Shown: piece by piece, positions 10,399 to 61,519 of the stretch
How the letters are laid out: each line of letters opens with the position of its first letter
How positions within the stretch are numbered: the stretch's first letter is position 1
NCBI RefSeq assembly: GCF_964340395.1
Contig: NC_135568.1
Span: 11,616,276-11,680,275 of the forward strand
Direction of reading: 5' to 3'
DNA: 64,000 bases
From: Glandiceps talaboti
Lineage: Eukaryota; Hemichordata; Enteropneusta; Spengelidae
Translations under genes and position numbers: made by a program
The notes under the pieces: model-generated
The model's input: only the letters and a program-made list of their open reading frames with translations
The model's database searches: none
Told to the model about the DNA's origin: nothing

Positions 10399-11025
10399 CA
10401 TAAATATTAATTTAAGTTTCAATGCACATTTCACTAACATTTCACCTTGGGGGAAGGATACCTGTCACATGATACGGTTTGACCCGTGTACACTAGACCG
10501 CGACCCCGTTACTGGTGAGTACCTTCCTGCCCTAAATATACGATATTTTCATCGTAATCAGTGTAACCTTTGACCTTAAATGACCTGGGATAATTATTCA
10601 TGACATCACATAGACGTTTTGGGGTGACTCGATTCCAGGACATGACACGTTCAGGACGAGTTTCACAGTCCTATAGGCTATAAAGCGTTAATGGGAAACT
10701 GTCCTAATATAAACGAGGTTGTAAAGAGTTGCAAGTGCCTGAATTTGGACGTCTGCTTGGCCGAAGTACGTGGACTATCGAAGACCGTTTCACTCGTGGT
10801 TTCCCCTCCATTGCCAGTCTATGGTTTTACTGAGGTGTATTATGATGTCTTCAAGGTCACATTGATTCACGCCCCATGGAAGTATCTACAGATCCATACT
10901 CAAGCATAGTAGCCTCAAAGTTGACAGTTAAAGTTTCAGCGAACGCAGCTAGCCATACCGACAGCATATTTTAGCAAAGTCTAAGAAATTCTTCATATAT
11001 GTAATAATACCTGTAGTTGTAAGAA
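10399..11025. other. Intergenic region upstream of the sulfotransferase gene
   Basis: No gene is recognised. TATAAAG at 10679-10685, about 345 bases before the sulfotransferase ATG, is a possible TATA element. Nothing else supports it as the promoter. The 72-codon open frame at 10691-10909 lacks any family feature. Confidence 0.35.
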
Positions 11026-11964
11026 ATGGCGTTACATCAACAAGGAGAACAGCAAAATATGGCGGATTCCCTAACCAACTTCCAGTATCGAGGTGTAACT
11101 TTTCCGTTCTACATTGATGAAAGTAAACTTAAGTCTGATATACGTGCCACATTTCCATGGCGTGAGAGTGATGTCATTGTAGCAGGATGCCCCAAGTCAG
11201 GCACAACATGGCTACTTAATGCCTTGCAAAATATGCAAGAGTTTAGTCTGATGAGTTACGGAGACAGTACCGAAGCCCTTTATTTTGAATGGTTCATAGC
11301 TAACCCAGAAACTTTACCTGGTATTACAGGGAAGCTGGTGAAACAAATCCAAGCCGGACAACTTCATCTCAAATCTCCAAGGCTGATCCGGTCCCATTTG
11401 CCTCTACATTTGTTTCCATGGAAACAAGCCAGAAAGGAGAACGTAAAAATCATCTATGTCACAAGAAATCCCAAAGATGTCTGTGTATCTGTGTACCACC
11501 ATTTGCATAAAATGTTCCAGGGAAAGAGATCAAATGACTGGAATGGAACGGTTGATAAATTTATCAAGGGACGAACGTTCTACGGGCCGTGGCTGCAACA
11601 TGTCATTGATTGGAAGAAAGTCGGTATTGAAGACAATGTTTTGCATATATCGTATGAAGACATGCAGGAAAGTTTCAGAGACGAAATTCGAAAGGTGGGA
11701 AAATTCCTGCAAGTTAGTTTGTCCAGTGAAGATGTTGACAGGGTTGAGAGGGCGTGCTCTGTAGATCAAATGAGAAAGTATATCGACAAGTATTTCATCC
11801 TCGATCGAGCCATTTTCAAAGGGGACTCGGGCGACTTTGTTCGGAAGGGAATTGTTGGCGATTGGAAGAATAATTTCTTAGTTGCTCAGAATGAAATATT
11901 TGACAAAGAAATAGTTGGAAAACTTGAAGAAAAGGGTATTTTTCTGAAGTACCAGATTTTATAA
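11026..11964 (+). CDS. Cytosolic sulfotransferase (SULT family)
   Basis: A complete single-exon gene of 312 residues, close to the 285-310 usual for cytosolic sulfotransferases. The enzyme family transfers sulfate from PAPS to hydroxyl or amine groups of small molecules (phenols, steroids, amines). The PAPS 5'-phosphosulfate loop PKSGTTW is at residues 56-62 and the catalytic-base His is H124 in RSHLP. The 3'-phosphate site YVTRNPKD is at 144-151 with a following Ser (S155). The C-terminal PAPS motif RKGIVGDWKNNF is at 273-284. There is no signal peptide or membrane segment, so it is cytosolic. The dimer motif normally reading KxxxTVxxxE is altered (NNFLVAQNE, 282-290). The first ATG is used; a second at residue 12 is possible. 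The substrate cannot be told from sequence. Vertebrate SULT genes have introns, and this copy has none. Confidence 0.95.
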   Translation: MALHQQGEQQNMADSLTNFQYRGVTFPFYIDESKLKSDIRATFPWRESDVIVAGCPKSGTTWLLNALQNMQEFSLMSYGDSTEALYFEWFIANPETLPGITGKLVKQIQAGQLHLKSPRLIRSHLPLHLFPWKQARKENVKIIYVTRNPKDVCVSVYHHLHKMFQGKRSNDWNGTVDKFIKGRTFYGPWLQHVIDWKKVGIEDNVLHISYEDMQESFRDEIRKVGKFLQVSLSSEDVDRVERACSVDQMRKYIDKYFILDRAIFKGDSGDFVRKGIVGDWKNNFLVAQNEIFDKEIVGKLEEKGIFLKYQIL

Positions 11965-12052
11965 TTTGACTGTTTACTGTGTATGATCTCCGATTTTGAA
12001 GGTAGTCAGTTTTCTATAGAGAGACTTCATCTGTTTCTAGCACGGAATGGAA

Positions 12053-12131
12053 AAACTTTAAACTTTAAACTTTAAACTTTAAACTTTTTTTTAACTTTAA
12101 ACTTTTTTTAACTTTAAACTTTAAACTTTAG
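12053..12131. repeat. (AAACTTT)n short tandem repeat
   Basis: About 10 copies of a 7-bp AAACTTT unit with T-run variants, 90 bases after the sulfotransferase stop. Confidence 0.9.
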
Positions 12132-12137
12132 AAAAAC

Positions 12138-12949
12138 TTAACAAAAGTGAGTCGATAGGTAAAGATTGTCTCCTTGGGATGATATTCGGGGTGAAAATTC
12201 TTGCGTTTGCAATGGCATTCGTGGCGATGAAATAATGTCTCGCGTAGGTCTAAGCTTATACAATGTATTATAGACTTGTTTCTTAAGAGCTTTGTTCCTT
12301 GGTATTCTGTAGAAGAGTAAATCAGGGATGTTTTCCGCATTGTTCAGACATCGAGGCAAGCAGCAGTATACCATGTATGCCCCAGACAGGAAGTAGAGTG
12401 CCACCATGGCAAATTTTGGAAAGGCATATGGAATAATTCGCCAACTTGAAACAAAAGAGAAGTCGGGCTTGGTTTGCATCCCGATGAATGTATAGTTACT
12501 GATAACAATGCCCAGGTAGTCTTTGTTGATATATCATTGTTCGTACTAAATATAATAAGCGAGGAAGAAACAATAGTGCATGTATACTGCATTAGCGTGA
12601 CTTCCGTCGACGTAGCCAGGAAACTATACAACGTACATTTCCATCTTTATGACGTATGTAGAACTTTCGTCCAATCAAGTAGCTTTCAGAGCTGTGACGA
12701 AAAAGATTGAAGTATTTTACATATTGCTGTCACGCCCACAGATGACATAACAACTATGAGTGTATACAAATGTTGGGATATCTTAATCCTAGTAGCTTTA
12801 GATTTCGGACAACCTGCCATAAGAATAAGCTTGGGCAATATCATGAATATGATATGGTCATGGGACATTGCTGAGCGTGTGGATACCATAGGAGCGCCAC
12901 CAACGATCGTATCTGAAAAGTGTAAAAGTTGTATATATATTATAAACAT
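12138..12949 (-). pseudogene. Possible decayed multi-pass membrane protein locus
   Basis: Two minus-strand open segments look like parts of one membrane protein but do not join in frame. The upstream one (12686-12949) contains the hydrophobic stretches HDHIIFMILPKLILMAG and TLIVVMSSVGVTAIC. The downstream one (12138-12479) contains PKFAMVALYFLSGAYMVYC followed by a basic cytoplasmic-like tail (RIPRNKALKKQVYN). Between them are stops in all frames over about 200 bases, and no clear splice pair was found. It could be a broken 7TM gene or a Frag1/DRAM-type protein, or chance hydrophobic frames. A real gene with a short intron is not excluded. Confidence 0.25.
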
Positions 12950-13099
12950 TTCCTAGAAATTTAGTAAAGTCACTGACCGTATCTTACCACCTAACACTTA
13001 ATGTCACCGACTTATTGTTTTGGTCCTGTCTTAGTCCCAGTCCTAATGCAGTTCATTAATTTCGTAGAGGAAAGACACACACAACCATGTAATGCATTA

Positions 13100-13214
13100 G
13101 TCTAGTTCCTGACAGGGACATACTTACTTCATCACGTCACACTTTCTTCACTTTCACTTTGGGAATTAAAGTGATGAAGTAAGTACGTAATACGGTCCTT
13201 GTCAGGAACTAGAC
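13100..13214. mobile_element. Short MITE (family A), TA target duplication
   Basis: A palindromic 115-bp element starts GTCTAGTTCCTGACAGGGAC and ends with its complement GTCCTTGTCAGGAACTAGAC. It is flanked by TA at 13098-13099 and 13215-13216. The same termini flank the longer element at 38578-38973. The TA duplication is typical of Tc1/mariner-related non-autonomous elements. Confidence 0.8.
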
Positions 13215-13265
13215 TAGTAATGCGTTGGTTGCTAGCCCACATCAGTACATGTTGATCCGATACCG

Positions 13266-13279
13266 CCCCCCCCCCCCCC
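13266..13279. repeat. Poly(C) tract
   Basis: A run of 14 C. Exact length is unreliable in most sequencing. Confidence 0.9.
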
Positions 13280-14104
13280 GGTACAAATCGAAAAATAATT
13301 TTAAATCTAAAGGGACGTTTGTTTTCACTACATTTAATTATTATACTTATCTCTGTTTTGAGAAGATGGTGACGTTTGGACTTTTCGGACGTCTTTTTTG
13401 ACAATCAATAAATCGAATGGTTACATCAGTGATATTCGTTTTAGACTTCAAACACTCCAAGGCTGCAGATCGCTATAGAGATTTTACATTCATTTCTATT
13501 TTTTCAAGGTGAAATATCCAACTTTTTCCCCAGTTATTAGTAGTCCTCCAGGGTTTATGCGTTCACACGACTGTTTTGCAATCACTCACTGTAGCTGGTT
13601 TAATCATTAGACCATACACAAAAGAACACAGATCGATGTGTTAAAAAATAAATTCTTATTCAAATATGAAAAAAGCTCGGCGACTTGAGCAAGTCTAGTC
13701 CTAGATCAATCATTACATTGTAATATGATTACTCACCTGCTACTAGATCCGGTCCAATACCTAGACTGGTACCAGTCCCATGAGAATTTTTTTGATTCTC
13801 ATAATATTCAAATGCTTTGAATTTGTTACGGTCATCTCAAATTGTGTGAAGGAAAATATGCCCCTCCCATTTATAGTAATTTCAAAAGGCTTAGTGTTTA
13901 CCCGTCTGTTGGAAATCACTCACTCAGCTTGCTATTTCACACAAAAGAACACAATTTGTTAAAATAAAATGTATTCAAATGAAGAGTGACAAAAGCCCAG
14001 GGATGGCGATGGACGAATGAGCTCTTCTTGGCAATGGACTCATGATGGCCGAAAGAACGGCCAAAAGAAAGAACGGACGAATGAATAGATGACAGTACAA
14101 AACT

Positions 14105-15120
14105 TGTTTACCACACGGGGGCTCAGGCTTAGTTCGTCTGGTTTATGAAAACACACAAAACAAACAAACAAACAAACAAACAAACAATCTATTAAATACC
14201 GACAGACATGAACGACAGGGTAAGTACTAATCAATATCAACAACGTTTCAAGAAATATTGATGATATATTTGTTTGTTTGTTTTGTGTTTTTTGTAAACG
14301 TATCTAACTAAGCCTATTCCCCCTTAGTCTTGCTGCTAGACGTTCGGGCTTTCTTTCGATGCTATAACTATAAGCGAACGAAGTTCGCATGTGAGGGCCT
14401 GCCCGAACACTCGGATGTTCCATCCTCGATAGCGTTGTTGTGTCGTATTTTATCGGAAGAACATCCGAGGGCTAGCTGATAGACTAATTCTCCCTGTGAT
14501 ATTACAGTCCCTAAAGCACGCAAGGTTATGTATTTCGTGAGACTAATACATCCATATCGTAAAATCACCGACGTTTTAATGGGGTATGAAAACGAACGAA
14601 CAAACTGTCCACCAAACAAACAAACAAACAAACAAACAAACAAACAAACAAACGCAAAAATGTATCACACCATTGACAAACATGACAGGTATGAATGCTA
14701 ATGTATGTTTACTTATTTATGCCAAGGGTTGTGCAACGAAAAATATATTTTCGCCTAAAAAGTAACAGTATAATATAGTGCGGAGACAAGGTCATACGGA
14801 GTCAGGCTTAGTTATATGTCAATTACGAAAACAAACAAACAAACAAACAAACAATCAAACAAAAACAAACAAGCAAGCAAGCAAGCAAGCAAACAAGCAA
14901 ACAAACACACAAACAAACAAACAAACAACATGTAAATTCTGACAAACATGAACAATAGAGTAATTACAAAATCAGTCTCAACAATGTTTCTATGCAACAA
15001 GAATTACTGTATGTTCTCCGATATGTGAAATTGTCACTATTGTCATATATCCCTTGAATGTTTTTTGTTGTTGTTAATAGTTTTCGTAAACATAGTTAAC
15101 TGTACTAAGCCTGAGCTTCC
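14105..15120. mobile_element. Cluster of inverted-repeat elements with (AAAC)n next to the termini
   Basis: The left end type GGCTTAGTT...GAAAAC followed by (AAAC)n occurs at about 14125-14185 and 14805-14930, with a partial one at 14585-14652. Matching right ends (GTAAAC...TAACTAAGCC type) occur at about 14290-14330 and 15085-15115. The internal sequences share a GACAAACATGA...AACAATGTTTC tract. This indicates two or three copies of one palindromic element inserted or duplicated together. No coding capacity is visible. Confidence 0.6.
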
Positions 15121-17040
15121 TCTGATAAGATAACCCGGCGGCGTGAGCACGTACGTCACGTAACCCGACGGTTACCGTGAAAGGAACAAAAACATGTCCA
15201 TCCATTCATTTCTGAATGAATGAATAGGTAGATGTACGTAATAACCCGCATAGTATTAAAACTTACTGATAAAAAAGATGGCTCGGAGAATTTAATGTAA
15301 GTCCCGGATGTAGGTCGGTGGGTATCAGTTCTAGGTAAATCTAGGTATAGCCATATTTGGAAAAAAATCAATACCTCTGCAATTTGAGAAAAATTTCTAG
15401 ATAAAAAAAAGTCAACACGTTAAATTCATTGAGGCAACATGTTTGCATCTGACAATCCCTGACGAAGTGCCCTGCCCTGCCAAGGATAATAATACAAAAG
15501 CTCTGACAAAAGTGAATGAAGGTGATTCGTAAAGTTCTTGTTTTGGTATGTAAATGTGTAAATAGTTCCTTTTACCAGACACACCCCCACTGCTGTAAAC
15601 ATACAGATTAATGCAGGTGTTTCGTGTAATATTGTCGAGTTTGAGAACAGGTTATAACATAAGGAAAACACCAAATACATGTACAGACATTTCTTTCCCA
15701 TTGTGATTTCTTCCTACATTATGCTAGAGCGGGAACAATCGTCCCTTTATTGAAAATCGAAATACAGCTTAGCAGGGGTTGAGGCCAAAGGTCACACAAC
15801 TATCCTGCCATCTTGGGCACAACTTGGTTGAAGTTTGGCAGTTCGCAAACGGGATGATAATTCTGTCGTAAATTTGAGTGGTTGAAGTGAATAGTTTATA
15901 TTCTCGTCAACCAAGGCCACCTGGGGATGCAATCCTTTCAGCAAGACTCCAACTTGTGAGGTAGGTGTGACAAAAAATGCACGAGGGAAACAGGTGTTCC
16001 CATAACTCGACTGTCCCAATGATCCGTGGACGGACGGCGGGCCGGGCAATCAACCTGGTTTACGTGCGCGTGTCTTTCATATTACAGAGGATGTTTGCAT
16101 GAATGACAGGTGTTATACGATTAAAATTATAGTGTAACACCTTTCTTTTAGCCATGTAATTGGTGAAAGAAGGCATGCACAACTGCAGAGGTGTGCGAAC
16201 ATTGGTAAAAAATTATGGAAACAGGGCAACTATTTCATTGTTTGGACAACAACTCCGTGACGCCATTCTTATTGTATTGTACAGGAAAGGTGAATACGAT
16301 ATAGTGTCAGACACTACGTTGAAAAGACTCGGAGATGATGCAAATGCACGAAAGTTTTGAAAAGAAAGATAAAACCACCATTAACTTTACTCCGCTAAGA
16401 ATTTAGCATCTCTTGGGGATGCTTAGGAAACAAAAAATAAAGAGGTGGTCGAATTCGAATGGTTTGGCGTTACCTTGCAGACGGACTAATCATGCGTCCT
16501 TGCTCGGGTTACACAAAATGCATAATTCTCACCTGAAGGTCTCGTAATGTTGGCATTTTTGCCTTACCCTGTCATTACCTGTCCAATATAGTTGAGTATT
16601 TTTGCAAACTTATATAAACAATTATAACAGCCGCAAATTTGTTTATAATGCTACAATATAAGCTGTCAAAATTTACGTTGATAAATTAGCATATAAATTG
16701 CCCTCAGGAACAGATCGTTTAGACGGGGATTGGACTTCAGAGAGACAGTATTTTACAGTTTCCTGTACACATTGTTCATAATTTTGGTAGATTATGTTAG
16801 TAAAAAAACACAGAAACCGTACTAATGTGAATGCAGCAAAAAAGTGCAAATTTATTTGAAAATTTGTCAAATTAGGCTGACCTGTCATGTCAAGTGTCAT
16901 TGACAAAAGGTCGCTGGCCCATTTTGTACTTGTGCTGGTAATTGTCAATTGACAGAGTGGCAATGCCAGACGTGTAAATTGGCATGTTCAGCGAATCTCA
17001 AATGTTATTGGAAATTCAAAGATATTTTGTAACTCACATA
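15121..17040. other. Intergenic stretch with no recognised gene
   Basis: AT-rich sequence with a few short open frames. The minus-strand frame at 15426-15701 (91 codons) has a hydrophobic middle but no recognised family. No repeats of note were seen. Confidence 0.4.
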
Positions 17041-17049
17041 TTGGAATTG

Positions 17050-17720
17050 GAATTGAGGTAGGTTGTTAGCTGCTTATATATACATCTTGCAACAAATACA
17101 AAAAAATAAATAAATACCACTGTAAATACCACCAGTATAAAATAACAAAATAACAAACACACTGGCATAAACCATAGACCCTACACCAGGGTAGGGTCTA
17201 TGCATAAACAAACACACTTGCACATGTAGAGAAGCCCTGTGATTTAGGAAATGAGGTAGATTTTTAGCTGCTACATACATTTTACAACAAAGAAATACCA
17301 CTGCTTCAAAAGTGTTCACAGTTTATAGATGGTTTTCTGAGGACTTGTATGTTGAGTTCACCAGGTATTAATAAATGTCCAGATATGTTTATTCCTTTGA
17401 CTAGCTATTTCACATCTAAAAGACAGCATACATGTACCTGTACATGTATTTATGTTTGTCTTGACACACACCCATGTACAAGAAAATTGCAACTGACTCT
17501 GAGTGGGTTGTGATTCAGTTAGGTGTTATAAATGTAAAATATGGCAACTCTCTGATGTTTTGTCCTTTTATGCAAGAGTTAGGAGTATAAATATAACTGT
17601 ATGGATATGTTTATTCTTTTCACCGATATTTCACATCTCAAAACAGCATGCATGTTCATGTATTTACATTTGTCTGGGCACACACCCGTGTACAAGAAAA
17701 CTGCTTGTGACTAGGTAGCT
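17050..17720. repeat. Two diverged tandem duplications and a hairpin
   Basis: A unit of about 190 bp (TTAGCTGC...ACAACAAA...AATACCACTG) occurs twice at 17060-17310. A unit of about 220 bp (TATGTTTATTC...GTACAAGAAAA) occurs twice at 17385-17705. A perfect 12-bp stem (CATAGACCCTAC, 17173-17184, with its complement 17191-17202) has a 6-base loop. Confidence 0.75.
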
Positions 17721-18143
17721 CTACAACCTAGGTGTTAAAATACACTGTACGCATGGGTGCATTTGAATAAGTTATATGTGTGCGCTACATAATAGAAACC
17801 TGAGACTGTTAGGCATACTAAGTTTTGGTGTGAATGCTGCGACATTTCAACCCTACTGGCCTTGTATTGTGTCTATTCTCTGGGTCAGCTTCTGTGGGCA
17901 TTGTTAACTCTAAGTTCAAGACAATAATTAGAGTGAAGAACCATTACAGGGTTATTGTAAGATCTGTGTCAGTATTATTCCTCAGTAATTGCTCTATATA
18001 CTGTCTCATAGAAACTAGTTTTAAGACTTCATTGGTATTTCTTTTCACTTCCCTCAAGTTCCCACTGAGTTACTGTGTCAACTTGCATTTAATTATTAAT
18101 ATTTGCTCAGGGTGGGTGGGGGTGGGGGGTTAACAGATACTGA

Positions 18144-18148
18144 GTGAG

Positions 18149-18244
<96 letters not shown>

Positions 18245-18272
18245 ATCATCTGTTCATCCGTCTGTCCATCCA

Positions 18273-18357
<85 letters not shown>
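18144..18357. repeat. (CTGT)n microsatellite
   Basis: About 50 copies of CTGT/TGTC, broken near 18241-18275 by CATC/CCGT variants. Open frames across it are artefacts. Confidence 0.95.
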
Positions 18358-18702
18358 GTATTGTTGGAGCTGTGATGGTATTATTCCTCAGCAATTGCTC
18401 TGCATAACTCTCATAAAAGCTATTTGTTCAATGTAAGACTTCATTGGTAATTACTTTCACTTTCCTCAGTTACTGAGTCAAGTAGCATTTATTTGGTAAA
18501 AATAACACGTTGCACATAGTACTTGTGAAAGTCTTCAGTTGATTTAATTTCTTACAAAGTTGCCATTAAACTAGGAAATTTACTTATTGTATATTTAACC
18601 ATGAACTTGATAACTTTGCCAACACCTTGTCAGCATTCAGATTCTGTTTGTTACTTAAGATTTCTCTACTCCAGTGTCTACTACATGTATAAGGTGGTTT
18701 TT

Positions 18703-19020
18703 CGTAGTCACGATGGTCTAATGGTTAGAGTGACAGGTTTGAGCGTTGTTGCTGCCATTTTTTGTCTGAATTTTTAAAGTCCCTTGAACAAGATTTGAAC
18801 CAAAATTGTGCCCCTGTCAACCCAGCTGTATAATTGGGGACCTGGTAAGATAGAGGTTGCACTGTGAATGCTTTCATCCTATGAGCTTATAGAGGCTGCA
18901 ATGGATTGTATGCTCCCCAGGGAGTTGAAAGTGTGGTTATACTATCTCTTTAGTTTCATGCCAGGTGTAATGATATAAAGTGCTCTTAGCATAGTGGGAA
19001 AGCACTATATAAAAAGTAAC
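18703..19020 (+). mobile_element. tRNA-derived SINE, full-length-like copy
   Basis: The 5' part reads like a tRNA head with an A-box-like TGGTCTAATGGTTAGAG (18714-18730). The body has GCTCCCCAGGGAGTTGA, and the tail AAAGCACTATATAAAAA resembles the 3' ends of several animal SINEs. A second copy with the same body and tail but a different or missing head is at 44524-44745. It ends about 65 bases before exon 1 of the SESTD1-like gene. Confidence 0.75.
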
Positions 19021-19090
19021 ATTAATTTATTTGGGCAAACTGTGAATTATCAACGTTAAAGCTACTTTTATGGTTTTCTTACAGATCAAG

Positions 19091-57199
<38,109 letters not shown>

Positions 57200-57374
57200 C
57201 TGTACATATTGATTAGTCATAATGATGTCTGGGCTTGGCTGTGTTGTGTTGGTATGTTGGCAAGATTGCCTATGCTAGGAAGAGTCCAATGTAGGATTCT
57301 ACTAACGTCGATACTGGGTAATCAGATTTAGACAAGTGAACTGTCTCAGCTGCAAATTTCTATCAATTTGAATT

Positions 57375-58450
57375 GGTCTATAAAACAGACTACCACCGTA
57401 CAAATTTGGTAGTCTAGATATACTATTTAGTAGTCTGTGTCCAGGACTACTGCTAATTTGGTAGTCTAGATACAATGTTTAGTAGTCTGTGTCCTGGACT
57501 ACTGCTAATTTGGTAGTTTAGATACAATGTTTAGTAGTGTATGTGTCTTGGACTACTGCTAATTTGGTAGTCTAGATACAATGTTTTAATAGTAGTCAAT
57601 GTGTCCTGCACTACTGCTAATTTGGTAGTCTAGATACACTATTTAGTAGTCTGTGTTCTAGACTACTGCTAATTTGATAGTTTAGATACAATGTTTAGTA
57701 GTCTGTGCCGTGGACTACTGCTAATTTGGTAGTCTAGATACAATGTTTAGTAGTCTATGTGTCCTGGACTACTGCTAATTTGGTAGTCTAGATACAATGT
57801 TTGGTAGTCTATGTGCTCCGGACTACTGCTAATTTGGTAGTCGAGATACAATGTTTGGTGGTCTATGTGCCCCGGACTACTGCTAATTTGGTAGTCTAGA
57901 TACAGTGTTTAGTAGTCTGTGCCTTGGACTACTGCTAATTTGTTAGTCTAGATACAATGTTTAGTAGTCTATATGTCCCGGACTACTGCTAATTTGGTAG
58001 TCTAGATACAGTGTTTAGTAGTCTGTGCCTTGGACTACTGCTAATTTGGTAGTCTAGATACAATGTTTGGTAGTCTATGTGTCCTGCACTACTGCTAATT
58101 TGGTAGTCTAGATACACTATTTAGTAGTCTGTGTCCTGGACTACTGCTAATTTGGTAGTTTAGATACAATGTTTAGTAGTCTGTGCCGTGGACTACTGCT
58201 AATTTGGTAGTCTATATACAATGTGTAGTAGTCTATATGTCCTGTACTACTGCTAATTTGGTAGTCTATATGTCCTGGACTACTGCTAATTTGGTAGTCT
58301 AGATACAATGTTTGGTAGTCTATATGTCCTGGACTACTGCTAATTTGGTAGTCTAGATGCAATGTTTGGTAGTCTATATGTCCTGGACTACTGCTAATTT
58401 GGTAGTCTAGATACAATGTTTAGTAGTCTATGTGTCTCGGACTACTGCTA
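57375..58450. repeat. 50-60 bp tandem repeat with stem-loop units, about 20 copies
   Basis: The unit contains ACTACTGCTAATTTGGTAGT, CTAGATACAATGTTTAGTAG and TCTGTGTCCTGG. AGTAGTC and the following GACTACT are complementary within each unit, so every copy can fold. Diverged copies continue to about 58800. Confidence 0.93.
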
Positions 58451-58799
58451 ATTTCAAGCCTTGGGTTTGAATTTATCTTCTTCCCTTGGTAGACAGATTT
58501 AGCCAAGTGAGCTGTTTCAGCTACAGTTTTCTTTTGATTGGGCTAATAGACTATCAACTTTATATTTGGTAGTCTAGATACAATGTGTAGTAGGCTGTGT
58601 CCTCGACAACTGCCCTGTCTGGGTTTAAATTTATTTCTACCCTTGGTACTCAGATTTACTAATTTAGCCAAGGGAACTGTTTCAGCTACAGTTTTCTATT
58701 GATTTCCGTTGGTCTGAAAGACGACCATCTTGTAAATCTGGTAGTCTACATGTAGATGTGTTGTTTAGCAGGTGTGTGTCTATGGGTCCTGGACTACTG

Positions 58800-60230
58800 A
58801 TAGTTTTCATTTTAACACTTTACCTTTGTCAGAGTAGCTATGTGAATTATTTCACTTACAATTTTCTATTGATTTCCATTAGTCAAACAGATTACCAGCT
58901 TATGATAATAAAAATAATATATATTTTATTATCCAAACAAAATTTGGTAATTGAAATACAAATGGCACTTGTGCAACACCCACATGCCCTAGAGTCAAAG
59001 CAGGAGGAAACTGGAGTTCAGATTGGATGACATTAAGTTGATTAACTCGATGATACCATTATTTCATTCTTACAAGCCAGACCACATTTTTCTGCTGATG
59101 CAATAACATTTGTACGGGGGCGTCTGTTAAGTGCTTCCGTAAAGAGGCTAAGTCTATGATGATGCTTTATTTTTACACATTAGCAAAAATATTTAATTAA
59201 ATGTAGATATTTTTGCAACTATCAACTTTACCATTTTACAGTCTTCAACTGGTTCCCAAAGACTAATTTTATGAATTACTGCATTGTGTGTTGGTACATT
59301 CAGAAGATGTTATGAATTTAGTCAGTATTTGTTGCTTCATTTTAGTGAAATGTTATCTTTGTTGAAAATTCCCACCTTTACTGTACATAAGAGGGAACTG
59401 TGTATGAGAAAATCCAGTTACGGAAAGAAAAATACTTTACGGAAAATGAAAAAAGAAATAACACCCCTTCTCCCACCCCAAAAAGAGAAATACATGAATT
59501 TGAGCCATTCTTACACTAGATTTTTAATTAAATTGTTTATCAACATTAATGTTTGAATGGGAGAGAATTAAAAAAACCTTCCCTCACTTGGAAAAAAAAT
59601 GAATAGAAAAAACAAATTGAATAAATGAAATTACGCTGATTCGTACATCAGGTTTTAATCAGATTGTTTATCAACGGTTTCTAGAATGGGAAAGATTTAA
59701 CCCCCCACCCCCACCCCCAGGCAAAACAAAACAAAAAAACTCAAAAACTAAGCAACCCCCCCAAAAATACTCGAATAGAAAATAATAGTATGTAATTGTA
59801 CTGATTATTACATCAGCTATTGATCAAATTGTGTACCAATTGTATTTAGAATGCGAAACTATCACCCCTGAAAAAATGAAAGTAAATTAAATATGATATT
59901 GAGTTGATTCCTACATTACATTTTAATCAGATTGTATTCCAGTAGTACTATTAGAATGCAAAAGGATTAGAACAAGTATTTTATTGTTATGTTTAGTAAG
60001 ACCACTCAGTCTTAGAAAGTTTTAGAATTACCAAGGTCATATTTTCAACATTCACCTAGTAGATAATTTTCAAATTTGTTTCATTTGATTGAACTGTACA
60101 AATGTGCAATCCAAACTGTTCTATTTCCTGAACTATTCAGATGTGTAGTGTGTGCTTATTTATGTGGATAAGTGTTTATTTTCTGTCATCATTTAAAGTA
60201 AGCAAGAAAGAAAGAATGTAGAAATGAAAA
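58800..60230. other. Intergenic stretch with no recognised gene
   Basis: AT-rich sequence. Loosely similar blocks with TAATCAGATTGT and AATGGGA recur at about 59530, 59660, 59820 and 59930, suggesting old diverged tandem repeats. Confidence 0.45.
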
Positions 60231-60307
60231 GTATGTGTGTGCATCTGTGCACACATACACACATATATATAATTATATATGTGTGTATGTGAATGTCTAT
60301 GTATGTG

Positions 60308-61512
<1,205 letters not shown>

Positions 61513-61519
61513 CTTTTAC

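Noticed and set aside
10691-10909. 72-codon frame upstream of the sulfotransferase
   Set aside because: No motif, no link in frame to the sulfotransferase and no splice sites; probably chance.
15426-15701. 91-codon minus-strand frame with a hydrophobic middle (MGKKCLYMYLV...)
   Set aside because: No family motif that I recognise, no neighbours of the same kind, and such lengths occur by chance in this AT-rich DNA.
18711-18785. Functional tRNA gene
   Set aside because: Only the A-box-like part is tRNA-like; the rest does not fold as a tRNA and joins a SINE body.
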